64,000 bases of DNA from positions 2,724,868-2,788,867 of the forward strand of contig NZ_KB235914.1 of the NCBI RefSeq assembly GCF_000332175.1, in the 5' to 3' direction. This DNA comes from Pseudanabaena sp. PCC 6802. Its GTDB lineage: Bacteria; Cyanobacteriota; Cyanobacteriia; Pseudanabaenales; Pseudanabaenaceae. Shown one piece after another: positions 27,264 through 36,300 of the stretch; position 1 is the first letter of the stretch, and every line of letters starts with the position of its first letter. The translations under genes and the position numbers were made by a program. A model generated the notes under the pieces. The model ran no database searches. It was not told where the DNA came from and was given only the letters and a program-made list of their open reading frames with translations.

Positions 27264-28436
27264 ATGACTACAGTAAAGAAGATACAATCGCGGAATCGTT
27301 GGATTGTGGCTGCTGCTGTAGGTGCGATCGCTCTTGGGTCGATTGGATTTGGAATTGCTAAGTTAACGCTGCTGAATAAGGCTCAGTCCGATCGAGTTAT
27401 AGCCGACATTGCGACCTCGCAGCCACGACGAATTGAGGTTGTTGCCTTAGGGCGACTGGAACCTCAAGGAGAGGTAATACGAGTGGGCGGCCCTAACGGC
27501 GAACGGATTCGCCAGTTAACTGTTAAAGAAGGCAATTTCGTTGAGAAAGGGACAATCTTGGCGTATTTGGAAAGTTACATAGAGCGTTTAGCAGAGCGCG
27601 ATCTGGCTGCAAGTCAGGTGGCAGAGGCCGAACAGCGCCTCAAGGCATCGACCGACTACAGCCAATCCCAGATTCAGGAAGCCAGTACTCGCATTCAGCA
27701 GATCGAGCGCCCTCGGGCTTTTGAAATCGACGCTCAAAAAGCTGCTATTCGCAAGCTAGAAGCCGAACTAGCTCTAGCAAATATCGATCTGCAACGAAAC
27801 CAGAGCCTCCTCAACGATGGCGCGATTGCCAAGCAAGCGCTCGATCGCCAGGTCAGTCAGGTAGAGCAATTACAGGCACAGGTCACCAGCGCTAAGGCAA
27901 CCTTGATTAAATTGGAAACAGGATGGCAAACCGACATGCAGAATGCCAAGGCGCAAATGCGATCGCAGGAAGCCAACCTACCTCTAACGCAGATTCAAGT
28001 AGCGCTGCGATCGGCACGGCAAAATCTCAAACTGGCAGAAGCACGGTTAGAACGCACTCTGATTCGCGCCACTAAGTCCGGGCGGGTGCTGCGCATCATT
28101 ACGCACGAGGGCGAAGCGATCGGCAGCAACGGTATCCTCGACCTGGGCAATACGCGCCAGATGTACGTAGTGGCAGAAGTCTACGAAACCGATGTGGGAT
28201 TGGTGGCAGTCGGCCAACCCGTCACGATCGCGAGCCGCAACGGTGCGTTCGAGACACCACTCAAAGGCAAAGTGGCAGAAATTGGCTGGCAGGTTTTCAA
28301 GAATAACGTATTGGATGACGACCCGGCAGCGAATGCCGATGCTCGCGTCGTGGAAGTAAAAATTCGCCTGGATGACAGCAAGCCAGTCGAAGGATTGACG
28401 AATTTACAGGTCGATGTGAGGATTGCCGCAAAATGA
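27264..28436 (+). CDS. devB: DevB-type membrane-fusion protein of an ABC exporter
   Basis: 390 residues from ATG 27264 (MTTVKKIQSRN); the frame also opens at a TTG upstream. One N-terminal membrane anchor (residues about 12-32), then the HlyD-like plan: a first half-lipoyl strand pair (VVALGRLEPQGEVIRVGGPNG, LTVKEGNFVEKGTILAYLE), a coiled-coil hairpin (residues about 110-260) and the returning lipoyl and beta-barrel part (IRATKSGRVLRIITHEGEAIG, YVVAEVYETDVGLVAVGQPV). DevB links the inner-membrane exporter to TolC. Its stop overlaps the next start by four bases, so this begins a tightly coupled operon. Confidence 0.9.
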   Translation: MTTVKKIQSRNRWIVAAAVGAIALGSIGFGIAKLTLLNKAQSDRVIADIATSQPRRIEVVALGRLEPQGEVIRVGGPNGERIRQLTVKEGNFVEKGTILAYLESYIERLAERDLAASQVAEAEQRLKASTDYSQSQIQEASTRIQQIERPRAFEIDAQKAAIRKLEAELALANIDLQRNQSLLNDGAIAKQALDRQVSQVEQLQAQVTSAKATLIKLETGWQTDMQNAKAQMRSQEANLPLTQIQVALRSARQNLKLAEARLERTLIRATKSGRVLRIITHEGEAIGSNGILDLGNTRQMYVVAEVYETDVGLVAVGQPVTIASRNGAFETPLKGKVAEIGWQVFKNNVLDDDPAANADARVVEVKIRLDDSKPVEGLTNLQVDVRIAAK

Positions 28437-29569
28437 AAACTCCACTGGCGTGGTTGAATTTGATGCACGAAAGAACGCGATTGCTAGTCGCGATCGCTGG
28501 CGTTGCCTTTGCCGATATTCTCGTCTTCACAAACCTCGGCTTTTTAGGATCGCTGCCCGCTACGGCAGGTCTAGTTTACAACCAGATCGATGCCGATATC
28601 TATCTGGTGTCTCCTCAAGCGTTAGAAATCACCAGTGGCCGCGCCTTCCCCATCCAGCGCATATATCAAGCGGCTGGCGTGGAAGGAGTAGAGCGCGTCA
28701 TGCCCCTGTACACGGGACGTTTGCAGTGGCGTAATTCGCAAACTCACTTGAGTCGCTCCATTTTTGTCTATGGCATCAATCCCAACGATCCGGTGTTTAA
28801 GTTGCCGGAATTGCGATCGCCCGCCAACCAGGCAGCCCTACGCAGTTGGGATACGGTGTTGATCGATCGAAAATCCCGCCCTGAGTTTGGGCCTAAAGAT
28901 ATCGGGCACACCACAGAAGCAAAGCGCCGACAGGTCAAAATCGGCGGGCAATTTACCCTTGGAGGTGGCATGTCTGCGGATGGATCGTTAATTATGAGCG
29001 ACCAGAACTTTCGCCGCTACTTCAATCCCTCGCCTCTAAATCGCATCAACATGGGATTGATTAAGCTAAAGCCAGGAGCAGACGCAACTCAAATCGCATC
29101 TGTCCTTCGCAAACTATTGCCGCCAGATGTGGCAGTACTCACACAGCAACAGATTATCCAGCGCGATAGCGACTTCTGGGTCGAACTCTCATCAACTGGC
29201 TTTATTTTTGGTATGGGTGTGGCGGTCTCCTGCATGGTGGGAGCGGTTATCGTCTATCAAATTCTCTACACCGACATCGCCAACCACATGAAACAATACG
29301 CTACGCTCAAGGCGATGGGCTATCACAATCGCTATCTATTGGCGATCGTACTTGAGGAAGCGATTATTCTAGCCGTTCTCGGCTACATTCCTGGACTTGC
29401 ACTTTCCTTAGGACTTTACGAACTCACGGTGAGAACGATCTCCCTTCCCATGTTCATGGATTTAGGGCGAGTCATCTACGTGTTGCTCTTGACCATAGCC
29501 ATGTGTGCGGCTTCCGGCTTAGCGTCCATGCAGAAAGTCATTAGTGCCGATCCGGCGGAGGTTTTCTAG
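28433..29569 (+). CDS. devC: DevC-type ABC exporter permease, first copy
   Basis: 378 residues. FtsX/MacB-type topology: helix near residue 15-40 after MKTPLAWLNLMHERTR, a large periplasmic domain (residues about 45-255, including GRAFPIQRIYQ and LMSDQNFRRYF), then three C-terminal helices around 260-285, 310-335 and 345-370, ending SADPAEVF. ATG start overlaps the devB stop. It pairs with the next gene, a paralogous permease with the same architecture, and with the ATPase behind it. DevBCA systems export glycolipids or other amphiphiles across the envelope. Confidence 0.9.
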   Translation: MKTPLAWLNLMHERTRLLVAIAGVAFADILVFTNLGFLGSLPATAGLVYNQIDADIYLVSPQALEITSGRAFPIQRIYQAAGVEGVERVMPLYTGRLQWRNSQTHLSRSIFVYGINPNDPVFKLPELRSPANQAALRSWDTVLIDRKSRPEFGPKDIGHTTEAKRRQVKIGGQFTLGGGMSADGSLIMSDQNFRRYFNPSPLNRINMGLIKLKPGADATQIASVLRKLLPPDVAVLTQQQIIQRDSDFWVELSSTGFIFGMGVAVSCMVGAVIVYQILYTDIANHMKQYATLKAMGYHNRYLLAIVLEEAIILAVLGYIPGLALSLGLYELTVRTISLPMFMDLGRVIYVLLLTIAMCAASGLASMQKVISADPAEVF

Positions 29570-29571
29570 AT

Positions 29572-30738
29572 ATGCTACTCCACCGCACCCCCCTTGCCTG
29601 GTTTAATCTCACCTACCGCACTCGTCGCCTGGTTACTGCGATATCTGGGGTTTCTTTTGCGGTGCTGTTGATGTGTATGTTTAAGGGCTTTGAAAATGCC
29701 TATTACGACAGCCAGATTCAGTTGCTGCAAAAGTTGAACGGTGAGATTTTTATCGTCAATCGACTCAAGTACACCATGTTCATCCCCGAGCAATTTGCCC
29801 GCCGCCGCCTGTATCAGGCGCAGGCATTTGATGGAGTGGTGGCTGCCTATCCAGTCTACATGAACACCGGCAACTGGAAAAATCCCATCACTAAAGCGGT
29901 GCGTCCGTTGCGGGCGATCGCCTTTAACCCCCACGATCCGGTCTTGCCATTGCCGAGCATTTTGCAACACCGACAAGACATGCAGATGCCCTGGACTGTT
30001 CTGGTGGATGACAAAAGCAAGGACGACATCGGCTCCAAGCAGACAGGTGTCGTGACCGAACTCGCCGAGCAGCGCGTCCGTATTGTGGGCACTTACAGTA
30101 TCGGTACGGATTTTGCTTCTGATAATGGCAATATTGTGATGAGCGACCAGAATTTTCTCCGCTATTTCGCTCAAGCTGAAGTGGGAAAGAAAAGTCGCAA
30201 CCTGAATACAGTTGATATTGGCTTGCTGAAGGTTGCCCCTGGGAAGGATGTCGATTTACTCGCCAAAACACTGCGCCAGCAATTACCGCAGGATGTAGCC
30301 GTCTGGACAAAAGCCGAATTTATCCAGAAGGAGTTGGATTACTGGCGCAATAATACTGATATTGGCTTTGTATTTGCACTCCTGGCTGGCATGAGCTTTG
30401 CGGTGGGGGTAATCCTGGTTTACCAGATTCTCTACACCGATGTAGCAGAGCACAGTGCGGAATATGCCACGTTGAAAGCGATGGGATACTCAAATCTCTT
30501 CCTATTGGGAATTGTGTTCCAGGAATCGCTCATTCTCGCATGTGTAGGATTCGTGCCGGGGTTGGCGATGAGTTTTGGCCTGTATCACCTCACATCCAGT
30601 GCCACAGGTTTATTCATGCAACTGACAGTTGGACGCGCCCTTGCAATTTTGGTCGCCACTTTTATGATGTGTTTGGTCTCTGGCGCGATCGCCGTGCGTA
30701 AAGTCCTATCTTCCGATCCGGCGGAGGTGTTTGCCTGA
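29572..30738 (+). CDS. devC: DevC-type ABC exporter permease, second copy
   Basis: 388 residues, starting two bases after the first permease. Same plan: N-terminal helix after MLLHRTPLAWFNLTYRTRR, periplasmic domain with IVMSDQNFLRYF, three C-terminal helices and the ending SSDPAEVFA. By eye it is clearly homologous to, but strongly diverged from, the gene at 28433, so this is an old duplication. A heterodimeric transmembrane part is the simplest reading. Its TGA stop shares a base with the ATG of the ATPase gene. Confidence 0.9.
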   Translation: MLLHRTPLAWFNLTYRTRRLVTAISGVSFAVLLMCMFKGFENAYYDSQIQLLQKLNGEIFIVNRLKYTMFIPEQFARRRLYQAQAFDGVVAAYPVYMNTGNWKNPITKAVRPLRAIAFNPHDPVLPLPSILQHRQDMQMPWTVLVDDKSKDDIGSKQTGVVTELAEQRVRIVGTYSIGTDFASDNGNIVMSDQNFLRYFAQAEVGKKSRNLNTVDIGLLKVAPGKDVDLLAKTLRQQLPQDVAVWTKAEFIQKELDYWRNNTDIGFVFALLAGMSFAVGVILVYQILYTDVAEHSAEYATLKAMGYSNLFLLGIVFQESLILACVGFVPGLAMSFGLYHLTSSATGLFMQLTVGRALAILVATFMMCLVSGAIAVRKVLSSDPAEVFA

Positions 30739-31535
30739 TGGATAATTTACCTGCAATGCTAAATGCAAGTGCCCCTGCAAAAGCGATCGCGGCGGTGGAA
30801 CCTCTAGTAGTACAGGTACGCAATCTGAATTACTATTTTGGTGAAGGCAATCTGCGCAAGCAGGTGTTATTCGATATCAATTTGGATTTACCCAAAGGAC
30901 AGATTGTGATCATGACGGGGCCGTCAGGTTCCGGTAAGACCACGCTGTTGAGTTTGATCGGAGCCTTGCGATCGATACAGGAGGGTAGCCTGAAGGTACT
31001 GGAACAGGAGATTGTGGGGTTGCGCAAGTCCGAACTGGTGGAAGTGCGGCGCAATATCGGCTTCATCTTTCAAGCTCATAATCTGTTTGAATCGCTCACC
31101 GCCTCTCAAAATGTGGAGATGGCGGTGGAACTCCTGAATGAGTGGCAGACCAAGCGAGAACAAGCGATCGCCATTCTGAGTCAAGTGGGACTGGGCGAGC
31201 GGGTGGACTACAAGCCCAATGCCCTCTCCGGTGGGCAAAAACAACGGGTGGCGATCGCCCGTGCCCTGGTCAATCAACCAATGTTGATCCTGGCAGACGA
31301 ACCGACAGCAGCTCTGGATAAAAAATCGGGGCGCGAAGTGGTGCTGCTCATGCAAAAATTAGCGAAGGAAGAGGGGCGCACGATCTTGATGGTGACCCAT
31401 GACAACCGCATTCTCGATGTTGCCGATCGCATCATCAGTATGGTTGACGGTCATTTAGACTCAGACGAGAGTCTGGCTCATTTTGTCAGTACCCGCGATC
31501 CCAAAGTCCTCGATCGCCGCATGTTTATGATGTAA
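30738..31535 (+). CDS. devA: DevA-type ABC exporter ATP-binding protein
   Basis: 265 residues. Walker A GPSGSGKTTL, Q-loop FIFQAHNLFESL, signature LSGGQKQRVAIARAL, Walker B LILADEPTAALD and H-loop VTHDNRI are all intact, so it should hydrolyse ATP and drive export through the two permeases. The C-terminus reads VADRIISMVDGHLDSDESL and ends DRRMFMM. The start codon overlaps the preceding stop (TGATG). A diverged fragment of its 3' end recurs at 42135. Confidence 0.95.
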   Translation: MDNLPAMLNASAPAKAIAAVEPLVVQVRNLNYYFGEGNLRKQVLFDINLDLPKGQIVIMTGPSGSGKTTLLSLIGALRSIQEGSLKVLEQEIVGLRKSELVEVRRNIGFIFQAHNLFESLTASQNVEMAVELLNEWQTKREQAIAILSQVGLGERVDYKPNALSGGQKQRVAIARALVNQPMLILADEPTAALDKKSGREVVLLMQKLAKEEGRTILMVTHDNRILDVADRIISMVDGHLDSDESLAHFVSTRDPKVLDRRMFMM

Positions 31536-31540
31536 CCCAT

Positions 31541-32035
31541 ATGCCTATCCAATTCGCGAATCCCGTTCAGGAACTCACCTACCGCAAGGTGAGGGAATAT
31601 CTCAGCACTTCCGATTTGTTCAAAGATACCCTCCAACCGCTCGCAGATCGCCCAAAATTCGAGTTGAACTACGGCTCCACTAGAGTTAGCGTCAGCGTGT
31701 TGACCTGGGAAGTTAATCCTTGGGATGAAAAAGAAGTGGCGATCGTGCGCGCCAATAGCTGCGTGACGGTCGGCACTCCCATCAATGCCGAACTGACAGA
31801 ATATTTGCTCAGAGAGAATCTGCGCATGCGATTTGGCGCATTTCAACTGGGGGAGGAGAACCAGATCTTCTTTGCCCATAACGTTCTAGGCGGGGCGAAC
31901 ATGGATTTAATGGAGCTACAAACCTGTATTTTATCCGTGGTGACGATCGCCGACATCTACGATGACACCATTACAGAGAAATTTGGCGGTCAAAGGGCAA
32001 GGGATTTGTCTGGAAATAGCGATCACCTTAGCTGA
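31541..32035 (+). CDS. YbjN / type-III-chaperone-like protein
   Basis: 164 residues, five bases after devA, therefore in the exporter operon. The protein has the small alpha/beta fold of YbjN-domain proteins: an N-terminal helix REYLSTSDLFKD, strands with RVSVSVLTWEVNPW and VTVGTPINAELTEYLLREN, then RFGAFQLGEENQIFFAHNVLGG and a C-terminal helix LMELQTCILSVVTIADIYDDTI ending with FGGQRARDL. Possibly a chaperone or regulator for the exporter. A diverged piece of its 3' end recurs at about 42185-42282. Confidence 0.8.
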   Translation: MPIQFANPVQELTYRKVREYLSTSDLFKDTLQPLADRPKFELNYGSTRVSVSVLTWEVNPWDEKEVAIVRANSCVTVGTPINAELTEYLLRENLRMRFGAFQLGEENQIFFAHNVLGGANMDLMELQTCILSVVTIADIYDDTITEKFGGQRARDLSGNSDHLS

Positions 32036-32539
32036 AACACTTGGGGTTTGAACTTGACGATCGCCCTTTACACTTTTAAAATCCTATAGCTTGCTTTGCT
32101 AGAATCGCATCGCCAATGATGTTATATTTATTTCACAAATTCCTCACAAATTCCTCACAAAATTATGCACATGTCATAAAGATTGGGCGATTGCTTTGCC
32201 AAGCAATCGCTACTACTCCATCCACAAAAGCAAGCCAGGAAGCTATCCAGGTGTTTTACTACTTAAATCCGCCTGTCAGAGAAAAGTCAGTGTTGAGATA
32301 GGTATCAAAGTTTATCAAATCGGAAATATTCACGGTTAAAATCAAAAGCACAGTATATAATTGAAGTTGGGATTGAAATACTTATAATCCTCAAAAGCGA
32401 TATCTTGTTAGAAACGCTTTGAAACGATGCCTTTATTGTATTTCTGCTAAAGGGAGGTGACAGTCACACCGATAGAGTAAATTTCAGCGCACGTACAACG
32501 TAGGCAGATTTAAATACAAACCTTAGCCCAAATCGACTT
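32036..32539. other. 504-bp gene-free stretch at left edge of accessory island
   Basis: No gene recognised. A small hydrophilic frame at 32116-32301 has no coding signature. The stretch contains a triple direct repeat (CACAAATTCCT units, 32132-32160) and AT-rich sequence, and ends at the TA-flanked element starting at 32540. Confidence 0.5.
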
Positions 32540-32652
32540 TATAGCGGTTTTCAGATCGGAAAGAGTAGGGGGTTTGGGGGCAACGCCCCCAAGAAGGGGT
32601 GGAACCCCTTCACCCCATCAATAAAAACCGTTCTCAATTGAAAAACGCTATA
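32540..32652 (+). mobile_element. MITE A, copy 1 (TATAGCGGTTTTC ends)
   Basis: 113-bp non-coding element with terminal inverted repeats TATAGCGGTTTTC and GAAAAACGCTATA. Two internal hairpins are visible: TTGGGGGC-AAC-GCCCCCAA and AAGGGGT-GGA-ACCCCTT. TA at both outer ends suggests TA target duplication as for IS630/Tc1-type transposition. An inverted, longer copy is at 38958-39114. Confidence 0.75.
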
Positions 32653-32708
32653 AGTCCTGTAGAAATTATGCAAGCCCCCTGAAACATGCGAGCAGGGGTG
32701 GGAAGTGT

Positions 32709-33192
32709 GAAGACAATCCGGTTTACTAGGAGCTCACCAAAGTCCTGGAAATTCGCCAGCAAAATATTGCTCCGGCAATAATACAGCCTGCATTTTTTAG
32801 GTAGTGACCCCTGAAACAACCGCATCTCCTGTAATATCTCAGGTTGGCGGAGCAATATTGTCCTGTGTCGCGGTCGTCAATACCTGCCTCAGATTTCGGC
32901 ATCCAGTGATGGGATTCGCGCTTGCCGGAGATGGGGGCGAATTCGTTCGATAGTTCCTTGGTCACGGCTTTTCAACGGCAAAGAGATGCTATTGGCAATT
33001 AACACCGACTACGATCGGCTCAGAACAGCCTGGGTGACGATCGGCAATGAACTACTGCACTAGGGAGGTGATGTTTTACAGTGCATTTACTCGACGGATG
33101 CGGCGCAGATCGGTGAGTCAGTGATGTTTGAAGCGCGGGATGGGAAAGCAGTAGTTGATTACTGTTCTAGGGGCGGGTTTCGTGATTTTTGA
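32709..33192 (+). pseudogene. Remnant of GH13 alpha-amylase C-terminal region, split by MITE B
   Basis: Decayed coding sequence. Reading with frame changes gives EDNPVY-stop-ELTKVLEIRQQN before the MITE at 32765-32857 and IVLCRGRQYLPQIS, then RSIVPWSRLFNGKEMLLAIN, TDYDRLRTAWVTIGNELLH, a TAG stop at 33061, GGDVLQCIYSTDAAQIGESV and FEARDGKAVV after it. This sequence order is what I know from the end of cyanobacterial alpha-amylase family enzymes. The two in-frame stops (32727 and 33061) and the MITE-caused shift show it is dead. Nothing of the catalytic domain upstream is left here. Confidence 0.7.
32765..32857 (+). mobile_element. MITE B, copy 1, inserted in the amylase remnant
   Basis: Element with ends TTGCTCCGGCAA and TTGGCGGAGCAA flanked on both sides by TA; a near-identical copy is at 37843-37935. 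Removing 91 bases (one TA plus element) restores the continuous codons CAG CAA AAT ATT GTC CTG, which fit the amylase reading. This demonstrates both boundaries and the TA target duplication. Confidence 0.9.
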
Positions 33193-33334
33193 GTGAGAAA
33201 CTATCCAATCTCTCATCAACTGTCTGAATTGAGTGAGATATATGACCTTCATATAGTTTGAACCAGCTTTGTAACGTCATATAAGCTGTTTCAAACCATT
33301 GGTCGAACATCAAGAATATTCAGAGGAGGACGAT

Positions 33335-36300
33335 ATGAACATAATTGCATTTAACGAACATGTTAAGCAACTGCGTGTCAGAGATCCGATGGTTGCTGTT
33401 ACGTTGAACCCTGAAAAAACTGCGATCGCCATGCTTCGGGGAAATCTTGCAGATCCAGTCAATGTGGGGGAATTGACAAGAGCACCTTACAACTACGCCC
33501 GACAATTCATTCGAGAAAACCAGGTGCTTTTAGGTGACATTGATGGAGGGACGACACTCGAAAATCAAAGGGTAATGACCGATCGACAGGGCATGACCCA
33601 TGTAATCTTCGCCCAGAAGTATGGAAATGCCGAAGTTCTGGGGGGAAACGTGGCAGTTCACTACGGAGTAGATGGCGCTGTCTACCTGATCAACTCTACC
33701 CTTGCTGCTGCCATCGACGTGCCTGAAAGACCTCAGATTGAGTCTGCTCATGCCATAGAAATTGCTAAAGAACACGCTGGTGCTGGTGCTACCTTTTACG
33801 AGAACATGGAGCCTGCTCTGGTTGTGGCTGATGCCAAGACACTCCATAAAGAGCAAGAACCCCAGAAATACTACCTTTGCTGGCGGATGAGGATCGTCCC
33901 ACCCCGAGACAGTAGAATTCCAGATTCTATTTATCTGATAGACGCTATTGAAGGGGAAGTCCTTCTTAGATATTCTGCATTGCAAAACATAGGAACCGGA
34001 TACTATTCAGGCGGTGCGGCTTTGAATTCTGAGGCTTCTAGTGGAACGTTTCGACTACGAGATGCCGCAACATCGGCAGCATGGACTGCTGCTACAAAGC
34101 CTGTGATTCATACGTATGATGATGCAAATTCTGGCAGTTATAGCTTGAGGAACTACTCGGAAGATGCCAACGACAACTGGGATAACGGAGGGGCGATTCC
34201 TGCAAATCGTTTGGACGATCAGCGGGCTGAAGTGGATGTCCACCGCTATTTGGGTCACGTCATTAGTTACTACTGGCTCACGCATGGACACAACAGCTGG
34301 GACGACACCGGTGGGGACGTGAGGGGCCACGTACATAATAGCATTATGGTGAACAACGCCTTTTGGGATCCCAATACCAAAGAAATTTACTTTGGCGATG
34401 GAGATGGCACGACGCGCGACTTTTACACTCCGTTGGACGTGGTCGGCCATGAATTCACTCACGGGGTCAATGACCATTTCAATATAATTCAGACCTATGA
34501 CGGGGAGACCGGAGCCTTGAATGAGGCGGTTGGCGACCTCTTCGCCGCCTTCATTGTTCAGCATCATCTGGCAGAAGACCTCTCCCCTTGGGAACAAGGT
34601 CAACAGTATCGACTGGACGGAACGCCGGGTCGCAATATGATCGATCCAAGCCGCGACACAGCGGGATTTGTCCGGTACGATGCCACCAGCGACGCGACCA
34701 AACACACTAGCAGCCAAGGCGGCTTTTACCCCGACCATTATAGCATCCGATATACCGCTACCGACGACCCAGACCCAGACAGAAACGACAACCATGGCGT
34801 GCACATCAACTGTCCGATCGTCACCCATGCAGTCTATTTAATGATTAATGGCGGCACTCATCGCCTGTCTGGGATTACCGTGACAGGTATAGGCGTCGGG
34901 CCTATCGAACAGATGCTATATCGTGTCATCTCGACTGGACTGCTCACCAACGCATCGGATTTTGCTGCTTTCCGCTTAGCATTCATTACTGCCTGTAAGG
35001 ATCTCTATCCAGGTAACCTGAATTACTTGCTCGCGGTCAAGACAGCCTTCCATGCGGTTGGCATTGGCCCCGATTTGGGCATGCACTTCATTGTTGAACG
35101 CAGCACCATCGGTGAGGACGAAGTCAATGCTCGTCGCGCTGCCGGGAGTGCCGCTATCTCCGATGCATTCAGGGTTGTGGTTGATGGGTTTACAGCGGCT
35201 GAAATCGGGATTACCGGATCTGGCGATAAATTGGATGTGCTCTCGCCGATAGGTGATGACATGGAGATCGACTGTACGGGCAACACATCAGACAGCGGTG
35301 CCTACGGAACGGAAGAGCAGCGGTTTACCTTCCACTATGAACTCGATTTTGGCTCGAATAACGATGCATTTAACTTCCCCGATCCGACCAAGTTGCTTAC
35401 CCTGGACGTGGCAATCCCGAGCCTCAACCTCTCTAACTCCGCTCAGATCGAATTGATCAAACAGCCCAACCCATTCATTCTGCACGGAGATCCTCCGTGG
35501 CTAAGTGTCGACCTTCGCGTCTTTGTTGTAAGAGCAGACGAAACAAAATTTGGTGTGACAATGAGCAATGATGCTTCGGATGCTCCGGGTTTCATCCAGG
35601 ATGTTATGAAAGCCTTGACCGATGGAAAGGGTGTGGCCGATGGGCAGTCATTTAATAGCCTTTCGACCGATCAGGAAGCATCATCACTCTATCTCCAGCC
35701 GACGGACGGAAGTGGTGATAAAGTCTTTAATTTTGCGATTGCCAAAGTGCACTACATAGGCACTATCGGCGCAGCAAACGTACGAGTTTTCTTCCGCTTA
35801 TTATCCACTCAGTCAACTAGCTTTGCTTACGATATTCCCCCTGGAACCGTTTACCCGATGACTGGCAGCTATCGGTTCTGGTCTGATGGTACGTTTGGGG
35901 GAAAGAAGATCCCGCTGGCTGGTATTCAAGGGAACGATTACGTAACGATACCCTGTTTTGCCTTGCCGCGCGTTGACACTGCAAGCACGAGTATGACAAT
36001 GCAGGATGACTCTCGGACAGATAGCAGTGGAAATGTCTTTGGCAATGTCCAAAGTATAACCCCGAATACAGATGGATCCGAGGTAGACATATTCTTTGGC
36101 TGTTGGCTGGACACCAATCAGCCGTTTAAGCCAAATGGGGATCCCAACACCGTTCTCCCCATTAATGTGGCAGCAAATGTTGATGGTCCTTTTACCGCTG
36201 CCGACGCACCACTATCCATCCAGGAGTCGATTATCCGCAACGGGCATCAGTGCCTGATTGCTGAGATTGCGTTCGACCCAGTTGAAATTCCAGTCGGTAA

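Noticed and set aside
29575-30310. Long minus-strand frames opposite the second DevC gene
   Set aside because: Antisense shadows; the plus-strand gene has overlapping starts and clear homology.
32116-32301. 61-codon frame after the YbjN-like gene
   Set aside because: No ribosome-binding site, composition not coding-like, and the first half overlaps a simple CACAAATTCCT repeat.
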